Shown piece after piece: positions 1 to 7,292 of a stretch of DNA of 21,052 bases. Origin of the DNA: CAZVEV01 sp964625865 (GTDB lineage Bacteria > Planctomycetota > Phycisphaerae > SM23-33); contig CAZVEV010000079.1 of the NCBI GenBank assembly GCA_964625865.1, forward strand, positions 1-21,052. The letters run 5' to 3'. The notes under the pieces are model-generated. The model was given only the letters and a program-made list of their open reading frames with translations. It did not search any database and was not told where the DNA came from. Within the stretch, counting starts at the first letter, position 1, and each line of letters begins with the position of its first letter. Made by a program: the position numbers and the translations under genes.

Positions 1-75
1 GACGTTCGCCGTTGCACCACAAACGTCGATCTGACGATCGACCGCTAAACGGCGGACATCCGGAGAACAGATCAA
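1..75 (-). CDS. Possible start of the next gene of the Ebo operon (partial, runs off the left edge)
   Basis: Downstream of eboD on the minus strand, a reading frame stays open from a TTG codon at 75-73 to the window edge (25 codons). A good purine-rich ribosome site (AGGAGG, plus-strand positions 85-90) lies 9 bases before the TTG, which is the main support. An ATG at 59 is in another frame and meets a stop after four codons. The visible peptide begins (M)ICSPDVRRLAV and I do not recognise it. In Ebo clusters the usual neighbour is eboE, a sugar-phosphate isomerase-like protein, but this N-terminus does not look like the eboE start I remember, so no name is given. It could be chance. Confidence 0.3.
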   Translation of the reverse strand, partial: MICSPDVRRLAVDRQIDVCGATANV

Positions 76-129
76 CCCGACGTTCCTCCTCTCGATCAGG
101 ATCTGCCCAATTCCGCCCAAAGCACAGCG

Positions 130-1329
130 CTATCTCTCGCGCAGGGCGTCGAGGCATTCGACGATCAGGTCGCCGTCCATGCGGTGGACTTCCACGCGGG
201 CGCCGATGCCGTCGGGCAACGTGATGTTCAGCCGCCCGCCGAGGTGCTCGCGGAAGCGCTCGAGCCCGGCCAGGATCTCGAGTTCGCCATCGCCGTCGCG
301 CCGGTGGAGGTACTCGCTGTAGATCGGCAGGCGTGCATCGGTCAGGCTGGTCAGGATGCGCTCCAGGTCGGCGCCGCTGATGAGCCCCTTACGCCTGGCG
401 TAGGTCGAATCGACGGCGATGCCGACAGCGACGCCCTGTCCGTGGCCGACCCAGTAGTCGCTCATGGTTTCGAGTTGATGGCCGACCCAGTGTCCGAAGT
501 CCAGCGGCCTGGCCGACCCGGCCTCGAACGGGTCGCCGCTGGTTCGGATGTGGTCGAGGTGCAGCACGGCGCAGCGGCGGATGAGCGTTTCCATGGCGTC
601 GGCGTCTCGTGCGGCGAGGTCTGCGGCGCGGTCGCAGAGGAACTCGAAGAACGCCGCATCGCGGATGATGCCCACCTTGAAGGCTTCGGCGATCCCGCCG
701 AGCCAGTCGCGGTCAGCCAGCGTGGAAAGCAGGTCGAAATCGTCTATCACCGCGAACGGCGGGGCGAACGTGCCCAGGAAGTTCTTCTGCCCGTGCTCGT
801 CCATGCCGTTCTTGACGCCCACGCCCGCGTCGTTCTGGGCCAGCACGGTCGACGGCATGCGGACGACGCGGAGCCCGCGATGGATCAGCGAGGCCCCGAA
901 GCCGACCATGTCGAGCATGGCCCCGCCGCCGATGGCCAGGATGTAGCTCTGGCGGTCCAGGTGCACGTTGCCCGCCATCCACATCATCTCTCGCAGGGGG
1001 TCGAACCCGTTCTTGGCCGCCTCGCCCCCGGGCACGATCGTGGGGCCTGCGGCCAGTTCAAGCGTCTTGCGGCGAGCGTGGAAGTACTCCTTGACCCGGT
1101 CGCTCAGGTCCGGCTGGGCCTTGGCCAGGCCGGCGTCGATGTAGACGGCCACCCGATGAACACGCCCCTCGTCCAGGCGATCGAACACGCGGGCCAGCAG
1201 CGGATTGCCCACCGCGAACACGTCCCGCGCGAAGTGCACGGGATAGTCGAACGGCACGGAGATCCGCTGGGTGTACACATCCCCGCGCAGGGCGGATGAC
1301 GGCTGAATGTCGGTGTTGTCGTTAGTCAC
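130..1329 (-). CDS. eboD: EboD: 3-dehydroquinate synthase-like sugar-phosphate cyclase
   Basis: This 399-residue protein belongs to the dehydroquinate synthase superfamily of NAD- and metal-dependent cyclases. Visible motifs are the NAD-binding GGGAMLD (134-140), PSTVLAQNDAG (159-169), GGIAEAFKVG with metal ligand E215, FGHWVGH with H280, and H296 sixteen residues later, matching the Glu-His-His metal site of the family. It starts at GTG 1329, with GGAG upstream, 21 bases after eboF. The N-terminal extension, and its place beside eboB, eboC and eboF, point to EboD and not to AroB of the shikimate pathway. Members of this superfamily cyclise seven-carbon sugar phosphates; the substrate of EboD is not established. 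The family call is firm and the Ebo assignment rests mainly on context. Confidence 0.88.
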   Translation of the reverse strand: MTNDNTDIQPSSALRGDVYTQRISVPFDYPVHFARDVFAVGNPLLARVFDRLDEGRVHRVAVYIDAGLAKAQPDLSDRVKEYFHARRKTLELAAGPTIVPGGEAAKNGFDPLREMMWMAGNVHLDRQSYILAIGGGAMLDMVGFGASLIHRGLRVVRMPSTVLAQNDAGVGVKNGMDEHGQKNFLGTFAPPFAVIDDFDLLSTLADRDWLGGIAEAFKVGIIRDAAFFEFLCDRAADLAARDADAMETLIRRCAVLHLDHIRTSGDPFEAGSARPLDFGHWVGHQLETMSDYWVGHGQGVAVGIAVDSTYARRKGLISGADLERILTSLTDARLPIYSEYLHRRDGDGELEILAGLERFREHLGGRLNITLPDGIGARVEVHRMDGDLIVECLDALRER

Positions 1330-1350
1330 GTCGGGCGGTCTCTCCTGCCC

Positions 1351-2661
1351 TTAGTCTAACCAATCACGCACGGCCGACGCAAGGTCGACCAGCGAGGTTA
1401 AACCCCTGTCCAGCGGTATGGTTGCGGCCACCGCGACGCGCCGATCGGGCCCGACGCGTCCGTGCGAACCCCGCACACGCGCGGTGTTCTGCGTGATGGA
1501 CATCGGCGGCCAACCGAAAAACAGCTCGCACGGATCGAAGCCGGGCTTGTTGTGGATGTCGATGTGCGTGGCGTAGTCGGGGCGGCGGGCCTTGTCGGTC
1601 CACCACGGATAGCCCAGCCAGCGGCCCGGCTCGGCAAGGATCACCAGTTCGCCGCCGTTGGCATGGCCGGCGCGGCCATACGTGGCGTCGTCGCGATCGA
1701 GAACTTCCGCCACGCCGTCGACGGCGGACAGGACGTCCCGTGCGGCGGCCAGGTCGGCCGGGTCGCGCACGTAGACGTGGGCGACCTCGTGGTCGCAGAG
1801 GGCGAACGCGCGGGATTCCGGCAGGACGGGATACTGTTTGCCGCCCACGTCGCGAACCGCGAGCAGGCCGGCATCCAGCAGGGCGGCGTTGGGCAGGACG
1901 GCGGGGCCCGAGACGGCGCCGATCGCGTAGTCGCCGAAGATCACCACGTCGTACTCGCAGGCGCCGGCGGCGGTCAGCAGGCGGGCGAGTTGGGCCTCGA
2001 CGGCGGCCCGTGCGACGGCGGCCTTCGGATGGTCAGGCCCGTACCGCTGGAGATCGTAGTCCAGCGTGGGCAGGTAGGTCAGGCACAGGTCCGGTGCGAG
2101 GTCGGCGTCGCGCATCACCTCGACGGTGGCGCGGCTTATCCAGTCGCCCGCCTTGGCTGACGCCAACGGGCCCCAGTAGTGTCGCAGTTTGAACGGTCGT
2201 CCCACGCGTCTGCAGAGCGTCTCATACAGCCCGGCCGGGCGGGTATGGCAGGTCTCGATCATCCCACCGTGATGCTTGTGGATCGGGGCGGGCGTGCAGA
2301 GGACATCCACGTCCTCGCCCATCGATTGCTGCCAGAACAGCATCGCGACCGTACCGCCCCGCTGGCGGAATCCCTGCCAGATTCGCTCGCCGGAAACCAG
2401 GTGGGCTGACTGCTCCCAGAACATCGCCTTGCCCAACGCCCGGTGATACAGCCCGTTGGCCACCATCCCGTGGTTCGCGGGCGCCGAGGCCGTGCGGAAC
2501 GACGCCTGGGCCGTGCACGTGACGGCCGGGAAGACCGTCTCGATCGGCGTGAACTCCATATCCAGCCACGTCGCGGTCTCCGCGCCGTCGGGAGCGATCA
2601 GATCCCATCCCAACGCCGCGGTCTGCACGACGAGCAGCTTCTTGTCCGGTTTCGCAGTCAT
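1351..2661 (-). CDS. eboF: EboF: divergent alkaline phosphatase/nucleotide pyrophosphatase-fold protein
   Basis: This 436-residue protein has the type I phosphodiesterase/nucleotide pyrophosphatase fold. The nucleophile region reads FPAVTCTAQASF (44-55), with T48 or T50 as the likely catalytic threonine. Further family blocks are LDYDLQRYGPDHP (200-212), FGDYAIG (242-248), CDHEVAHVYV (289-298) and THIDIHNKPGFDP (365-377). Two histidines that normally bind metal appear to be replaced: Q205 stands where D-x-x-x-H is expected and Y245 where Asp-His is expected. As I remember them, other EboF-type proteins share such changes, so this may be a subfamily trait and not decay. No signal peptide is visible. 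It lies 42 bases after eboC and 21 before eboD. The product is most likely a phosphate-ester hydrolase or a non-classical relative; the substrate is unknown. Confidence 0.8.
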   Translation of the reverse strand: MTAKPDKKLLVVQTAALGWDLIAPDGAETATWLDMEFTPIETVFPAVTCTAQASFRTASAPANHGMVANGLYHRALGKAMFWEQSAHLVSGERIWQGFRQRGGTVAMLFWQQSMGEDVDVLCTPAPIHKHHGGMIETCHTRPAGLYETLCRRVGRPFKLRHYWGPLASAKAGDWISRATVEVMRDADLAPDLCLTYLPTLDYDLQRYGPDHPKAAVARAAVEAQLARLLTAAGACEYDVVIFGDYAIGAVSGPAVLPNAALLDAGLLAVRDVGGKQYPVLPESRAFALCDHEVAHVYVRDPADLAAARDVLSAVDGVAEVLDRDDATYGRAGHANGGELVILAEPGRWLGYPWWTDKARRPDYATHIDIHNKPGFDPCELFFGWPPMSITQNTARVRGSHGRVGPDRRVAVAATIPLDRGLTSLVDLASAVRDWLD

Positions 2662-2703
2662 AGTGAAGCGGTCGCTTTGCAGTCGGGCCGCTGATCCGCG
2701 ATT

Positions 2704-3546
2704 CTAACTCGCGTAGAAGCGTTTGGCGAGGATGACCGACGCGAGACCGCCGGCGAGGAGACACGCGGCGACGATCCAGCCGACCGCAGGGCCTGCCGAG
2801 GCGACGGCGATGGCCTGGTAGACCACGAGCATGCGGATCATCCAGCCGACGGCCTTCTGGATGGTTTCCGGCGGGACGTTCTTGAGCGGTCCGGCCTGGT
2901 GAGCGGGCCCGGCCTCGATCGAGGCGATGTATGTGAGGAACGCGACGTAGAGGACCAGGCAAGCCACGGGCGTGCCGATCAGAACGGGCAGGGGCAGAGG
3001 CCCGACCAGGGCGTCGGGCCCGGGAACCGAGCCGTGCCGCCAGCCTGCGGCGGCCGTGCCCATCAGGAAGCTCAGCCCGCGACACAGGCCCATGTTGATC
3101 GGGCCCCAGAGGCGGACCCGCTTGGCGCCGGCGTCGTAGAGGAGCACCATCGCCGCGAGGACGCCCGCGACGATGCCCGTGCTCAGGGAGACCGTCGCGG
3201 CGAGGCTTATCCCCCCCACCATGAGGACTATCGCCGCGCCAACCGCCGCGCCGGGCCGGATCTCGCCGGCCGGCAGGGGCCGGGTCGGGCGGTCGCGGGC
3301 GTCTTCAGCGCGGTCGAAGACGTCGTTGAGGATCATCCCGGCGCAATACAGGCCGACGGCGGCGACGGCGCAGGGCAGGACGGTCAGCAGATCGCCGGCA
3401 GCAGCAAGTCCGCCTGCGAGGGCAAACCCCGCCAGCGGATCGCCCGGCACGGTGAAGAGGTTGGGCAGGCGCAGGAGCTGCGCCCAGGCGGCGAGCGGAC
3501 CTCGCCGGGCGGGACAAGAAGAAATCGGATCAGGGTCTGTCATCAT
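2704..3546 (-). CDS. eboC: EboC: UbiA-family membrane prenyltransferase
   Basis: This 280-residue, strongly hydrophobic protein carries the first UbiA aspartate motif as NDVFDRAED (74-82), followed by R86 and RPLPAGE (89-95), which bind the prenyl diphosphate through magnesium. A second conserved stretch, YDAGAKR (137-143) then GPINMGLCRG (148-157), is typical of the EboC branch. Several membrane helices are evident from the Ala/Leu/Val/Gly-rich segments. The enzyme would sit in the inner membrane and prenylate a small acceptor; neither acceptor nor prenyl donor can be read from the sequence. Two adjacent ATG codons (3546 and 3543) are possible starts. It is the second gene of the operon, 58 bases after eboB. 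Confidence 0.88.
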   Translation of the reverse strand: MMTDPDPISSCPARRGPLAAWAQLLRLPNLFTVPGDPLAGFALAGGLAAAGDLLTVLPCAVAAVGLYCAGMILNDVFDRAEDARDRPTRPLPAGEIRPGAAVGAAIVLMVGGISLAATVSLSTGIVAGVLAAMVLLYDAGAKRVRLWGPINMGLCRGLSFLMGTAAAGWRHGSVPGPDALVGPLPLPVLIGTPVACLVLYVAFLTYIASIEAGPAHQAGPLKNVPPETIQKAVGWMIRMLVVYQAIAVASAGPAVGWIVAACLLAGGLASVILAKRFYAS

Positions 3547-3561
3547 TCCATCGCGAAACCG

Positions 3562-3585
3562 CCCTTCGACGTTGCTCAGGGCAGG
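3562..3585. repeat. Short REP-like repeat between eboB and eboC
   Basis: The plus strand reads cccttcgacgttgctcaggg followed by cagg. From memory, very similar units (cccttcgac...gctcaggg) are scattered through many bacterial genomes, usually between genes, and give the spurious peptides PFDVAQGR and STLLRAG in translations. It occupies almost half of the 58-base eboB-eboC gap. I found no second copy in this window, so the repeat status rests on recall. Confidence 0.4.
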
Positions 3586-3604
3586 CAGGCGGTCTGTTGC
3601 GAAG

Positions 3605-4444
3605 CTATCGCTGGAACTCGCGGACGTCCATCGGGGCGATGTCCAGTTCGGGCTGCCACCTGGGGCTCTGCGAGTAGAACGCGTTGGCGTTGGAGAACAC
3701 CAGGCGATCGATGGTCTCGTCGTCGTGTCCGTCGCCGCGCATGTATTCTATGACCTTCACCAGCGCCAGCGGGTCCGAGACGCCCCAGTCGGCCGAGCCG
3801 GAGACGATCATCCGCTCGGAGCCGACCTTGTGGATGATCTCGCTGACGCGCGGCGGGTCGAGTTTAGAGATCGGGTACACCGTCATGCCGCAGTAGCACT
3901 GCGTTTCGGCGATGGCCGTTTCGATCGTGTCCTCGGTGTTGTGGTCGAGGTAGATCTTCGTCTCGTCCATACCGACCTCCCGGAGGCACTTGACGGTGCG
4001 AGCGATGCCTTCGGGCTTGTTGAAGTGCGGCAGGTGGATGATCACGAGCATGTCGCGGGCCTTGGCGATCTCGAGTTGACGCTTGAACGCGTATTCCTCG
4101 TTGTCGGTGATGTTGTTGAAGCCGATCTCGCCCAGGGCGACGCACCGCTCGTGGTCCAGGTACTCGCCCATGCCGGCCAGCACGTCGTCGACCAGGGCCG
4201 AGTCCTCGGCCTCCTTGGGGTTGAACGAGACCGCCGCGTAATGGTCCACGCCGAACCGCCTGGCGCGGACGGTCTCGAAGTCGAGAATGAGGTGGAAGTA
4301 GTCGAAAAACGTCCCCGCGTACCGCCGGTTGGCCCCGAGCCAGAACGACGGCTCGACGCACGCACGGATTCCGGCGGCGTACATCGCCTGGTAGTCGTCG
4401 GTGGTGCGGGAGTACATGTGAATGTGCGGTTCAATGATGGTCAT
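3605..4444 (-). CDS. eboB: EboB: TatD-like metal-dependent hydrolase
   Basis: This 279-residue protein is a TIM-barrel amidohydrolase of the TatD type. Predicted metal ligands are H7 and H9 (EPHIHMYSRTTDDY), E106 (ALGEIGFNNIT), H137 (IIHLPH), H168 (YLDHN) and D219 (SADWGVSDPL). The blocks EPSFWLGANR, NPKEAE and SADWGVSDPL are characteristic of EboB and not of housekeeping TatD nucleases. The start is ATG 4444, because it has AAGGA 8 bases upstream and the homology begins there; a longer frame to 4573 would have no ribosome site and no recognisable sequence. It is the first gene of the operon, 38 bases or so after the predicted transcription start. The product is cytoplasmic and the substrate is unknown. 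Confidence 0.9.
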   Translation of the reverse strand: MTIIEPHIHMYSRTTDDYQAMYAAGIRACVEPSFWLGANRRYAGTFFDYFHLILDFETVRARRFGVDHYAAVSFNPKEAEDSALVDDVLAGMGEYLDHERCVALGEIGFNNITDNEEYAFKRQLEIAKARDMLVIIHLPHFNKPEGIARTVKCLREVGMDETKIYLDHNTEDTIETAIAETQCYCGMTVYPISKLDPPRVSEIIHKVGSERMIVSGSADWGVSDPLALVKVIEYMRGDGHDDETIDRLVFSNANAFYSQSPRWQPELDIAPMDVREFQR

Positions 4445-4488
4445 GGCGGATGTCCTTAAGCGCAGGGGGCAGGCCTGCAGCGTCGTGG

Positions 4489-4517
4489 AGTATAGCCTCC
4501 CCGCCCCGGTGCGTCGA
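4489..4517 (-). promoter_or_regulatory. Predicted sigma70-type promoter of the ebo operon
   Basis: On the minus strand a -35 box TCGACG (4517-4512) and a -10 box TATACT (4494-4489) are separated by exactly 17 bases. The -10 matches the consensus at five of six positions and stands out in very GC-rich surroundings. Transcription would start near 4482 and give a leader of about 38 bases before eboB. It lies in the 179-base region shared with the divergent alarmone-synthetase-like gene, for which I could not find an equally good promoter. Confidence 0.5.
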
Positions 4518-4610
4518 GTGCCCGCAAATCCGCTTGCCAAACAGCGGCGGGCGGACCACACTAAGGTCGTCAACGGGCAGTATTGTCTCAGATCATCGGC
4601 GTTCTGCAGC

Positions 4611-4615
4611 AGGAG
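4611..4615 (+). promoter_or_regulatory. Ribosome binding site that sets the start of the RelA/SpoT-SLOG-RyR gene
   Basis: AGGAG lies 8 bases before ATG 4624. It decides between this start and the longer open frame beginning at 4450, which would run through the ebo promoter region and add residues with no homology. Confidence 0.75.
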
Positions 4616-4623
4616 ATGTCGGC

Positions 4624-7167
4624 ATGGCTGACGAGCAACTCAGTATCGACATGAAATGGTACAAAGACCAGGTTCGCCAGTACAAGAAACTGTCCCCCCT
4701 GTACGACAGCTACGCTGAGGTCCTGGAGAAGCTCCTGAAGGAGGCGGTCAAGCCGATCTGCCCCACGGCCATCGTGACGTCGCGTCCCAAGTCGGTCCGC
4801 AGCTTCGCCGAGAAGATCATTCGCAAAGGCAAGTATGAGGACTATCGAGGCACGGTGGCCGCCGAGAAGATGACCGACCTGTGCGGGGCTCGAGTGATCG
4901 TCCACCTGGAGTCCGAGGTCGCGGCGATCTGCACGTTCATCCGGGAGCATTTTCACATCGACGAGGCCAACAGCATGGACGCGGCCGAGCGTCTCAAGGC
5001 CGACCAGTTCGGCTACCGATCGGTCCATTTCATCGTGAGCCCCAAAGCCGGCGCGTTTCCCACCGACCAGGTCCACACGCGAATTCCGCGCAAGCTGTTC
5101 AAGCACAAAGCCGAAGTCCAGGTCCGCACCGTCGTTCAACATGCCTGGTCGGACATCGGCCATGATCGCTTGTACAAGAGCGCGATGACGGTCCCCCCGT
5201 CCTTCATCCGCGACTCGGCACGCATTGCGGCCCTGCTGGAGAGTTCGGACGGGGCGTTCTCCCGGATGGCTGCGGGCATCGATGCGCTGCAGACCAATGT
5301 CGGCGCCTACATGAGCGAAGCCGACGCCCTGGCGGAGATTGAGCGCGTCAAGGCGGTGCGTCTGTTCGACAAGAGTAATTCGGGCCTGGTCCTGCGACTG
5401 GCGAGGCTGCTGATCTCGCTGGCCCGATGGAAACAGGTCATCGACCTGCTGACCGAGTTTCCCGTCAAGGATGATCCGGGCCTGCTCTCGTGCCTCGGCT
5501 ATGCGATGTGCAGGTCGTGCAACGGCAGGACCAACACCGCCAAGTACCGCCGGGGCCAGCGCTACCTCGAAGAAGTGGTCCAGGCCTCCCCCGGGGACGT
5601 CGAGGCGCTGACCAACCTGGCCGAAACGTGGGTGCGCATCGACCGGACCAAGGCCTTCAATTACTACAAGCTCGCCTTCGATGCCGACCCGAACGATCCG
5701 CGGGCGCTGGCCCGGTTCCTGCGGTATCAGATCGCAACGTCGGGGAACCTCGACATCGTCTCGCTGGTCCGACCCAACATCGAGGCGGCCATCGCGAAGT
5801 GCCGCCAGCAGGCCGAAGCCGGGGTCAACCTGCCCTGGGCCCTGTTCTACATCGCCGAGTTCAAGCTGCTCCTGATTGACTACCGGAACCGCCCCAGACA
5901 GCCGCGCGACGTCCAGTACGCCTACGAGAGCCTGGCCGCGTGCGCTCGGGCCATCTCCCTGAGCACGGCGGCCCATATGATCGACGACGCGATAACGGCC
6001 CTGAACATGCTCAAGCCCCTGAGGCTGGTCCTGCCCGAGATCGAGTGGGGCCGGCGCCTGCTCATGCTCGCCAAGGCCGCCAGGTATCGAAAGGGGCGCC
6101 TCCCGGTCGAGTTGAAGAATCTCGCGAGCAAGCGACCGCTCAAGGGACCGGTTCTCATCGTGGCCGGCGGATGCGATCCCGCGTTCGACCATTTGACCGG
6201 CAAGTACAGGAGACTCCTTCGCGCGGGCCTGGCCGAGTACCGCGGCACGGTGATCTCGGGCGGCACGAAACAGGGGATACCCGGCATGGTCGGCGCCATC
6301 GCCAAGGCCTCGAACAAACGGATCCACGCCATCGGCTACCTGCCGGCCTCCCTGTCAACAGGCGAGACCATCACCAAGGACACCCGGTACAACGAGATTC
6401 GTCGCACCGACGGCGAGCGGGAGTTCAATGCCATCGAACCACTTCAGAACTGGATCGACATCCTCGCCTCCGGCATCGATCCGGCCGAGGTGACGTTGCT
6501 GGGCATTAACGGCGGGACCATAGCGGGGTTCGAGTATCGACTGGCCGCCGCCCTGGGAGCCAAGGTCGGCGTGGTCCGCCGCAGCGGTCGCGAAGCCGAC
6601 AGGCTGCGAACCGAGGAGCCATGGGAACAGATGCCCGGCATCGTGTTCCTGCCCGCTGACCCGCAGACACTCAACGCGTTTGTTCACCACAGCCGCAGCC
6701 ACGCCATGAACACGCGGGACAGAAACCGCATCGCAAGGGCCATCCACGAGAAGTACTGCCAGACCAGGCTCGACTCGCAGGAAAGCGATGACCCGTCGCT
6801 GGCGAAATGGCCGAAGCTCTCGGCGGAATTCAAAGAGTCCAACCGCCGCCAGGCCGACGATATCAGTCGTAAACTCGCATCTATCGGCCTGCAGGCGGTG
6901 CGTGTTGCCGAGGGCGCCAAGCCGAAACTGGTGAAGTTCACTCCCCAGCAGATCGCCCGGTTCTCGGAAATGGAACACGGGCGGTGGAACGTCGAACGCA
7001 TCCTCGACGGATGGACTGTGGGCCCGCACGACACTGAGAAGAAGACCCGCCCCTCCCTGGTGCCATGGAAGAACCTGGACAGAAAGACAAGGCAGTTCGA
7101 CATCGATGCTGTCAAGCAGATCCCGACACTGCTGGCATCGATCGGCTACGAGATACGCACGCTCTGA
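4624..7167 (+). CDS. RelA/SpoT-type nucleotide synthetase fused to TPR-like, SLOG (LSDAT-like) and RyR domains
   Basis: The 847-residue protein has four parts. Residues 1-230 are a RelA/SpoT synthetase domain with SRPKSVRSF (53-61), TDLCGARV (84-91, D85 likely magnesium ligand), FGYRSVH (129-135), AEVQVRT (163-169, E164 catalytic) and QHAWSDIGHDRLYK (172-185); no HD hydrolase domain precedes it. Residues about 240-490 are helical and TPR-like. Residues about 500-690 form a SLOG-type Rossmann domain with LIVAGGCDP, ISGGTKQGIPGMVG (544-557) and GINGGTIAGFE (627-637). Residues about 773-843 are a RyR domain (MEHGRWNVERILDGWTVGP, then LVPWKNLD). The first domain should pyrophosphorylate nucleotides; SLOG and RyR domains are thought to bind nucleotide-derived ligands. 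It is a lone gene, divergent from eboB. Such fusions have been predicted to act in nucleotide-based conflict systems; the role here is inferred. Confidence 0.85.
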   Translation: MADEQLSIDMKWYKDQVRQYKKLSPLYDSYAEVLEKLLKEAVKPICPTAIVTSRPKSVRSFAEKIIRKGKYEDYRGTVAAEKMTDLCGARVIVHLESEVAAICTFIREHFHIDEANSMDAAERLKADQFGYRSVHFIVSPKAGAFPTDQVHTRIPRKLFKHKAEVQVRTVVQHAWSDIGHDRLYKSAMTVPPSFIRDSARIAALLESSDGAFSRMAAGIDALQTNVGAYMSEADALAEIERVKAVRLFDKSNSGLVLRLARLLISLARWKQVIDLLTEFPVKDDPGLLSCLGYAMCRSCNGRTNTAKYRRGQRYLEEVVQASPGDVEALTNLAETWVRIDRTKAFNYYKLAFDADPNDPRALARFLRYQIATSGNLDIVSLVRPNIEAAIAKCRQQAEAGVNLPWALFYIAEFKLLLIDYRNRPRQPRDVQYAYESLAACARAISLSTAAHMIDDAITALNMLKPLRLVLPEIEWGRRLLMLAKAARYRKGRLPVELKNLASKRPLKGPVLIVAGGCDPAFDHLTGKYRRLLRAGLAEYRGTVISGGTKQGIPGMVGAIAKASNKRIHAIGYLPASLSTGETITKDTRYNEIRRTDGEREFNAIEPLQNWIDILASGIDPAEVTLLGINGGTIAGFEYRLAAALGAKVGVVRRSGREADRLRTEEPWEQMPGIVFLPADPQTLNAFVHHSRSHAMNTRDRNRIARAIHEKYCQTRLDSQESDDPSLAKWPKLSAEFKESNRRQADDISRKLASIGLQAVRVAEGAKPKLVKFTPQQIARFSEMEHGRWNVERILDGWTVGPHDTEKKTRPSLVPWKNLDRKTRQFDIDAVKQIPTLLASIGYEIRTL

Positions 7168-7231
7168 GGCACGGTCTGATTGAGGACCGCGCATCGTGAG
7201 AAGAAGAGACCGTCACGGGACGCTGTAATCC

Positions 7232-7263
7232 CCAACGCCCCCGACGGCGTCGGGGAACGTTGG
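7232..7263. terminator. GC-rich hairpin between convergent genes, possible bidirectional terminator
   Basis: A two-part perfect stem is visible: CCAACG (7232-7237) with CGTTGG (7258-7263), and inside it CCCCGAC (7239-7245) with GTCGGGG (7249-7255) around a GGC loop. It lies 65 bases after the stop of the alarmone-synthetase-like gene and 29 bases after the sulfatase stop on the other strand. Neither side has a clear run of T, so it may slow or process transcripts and not be a classical intrinsic terminator. Confidence 0.5.
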
Positions 7264-7292
7264 TCTACCCAAGAATGCCCGGCGCCGCAGTC

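Noticed and set aside
184..1299. 371-codon plus-strand frame opposite eboD
   Set aside because: It is a shadow; eboD on the minus strand has the full cyclase motif set.
130..1329. Housekeeping 3-dehydroquinate synthase (AroB)
   Set aside because: The fold agrees, but the N-terminal extension and the neighbours eboB, eboC and eboF make EboD the better name.
4588..6327. 579-codon minus-strand frame opposite the alarmone-synthetase-like gene
   Set aside because: Composition is typical of an antisense shadow, with no domain or ribosome site, while the plus-strand frame has clear domains.
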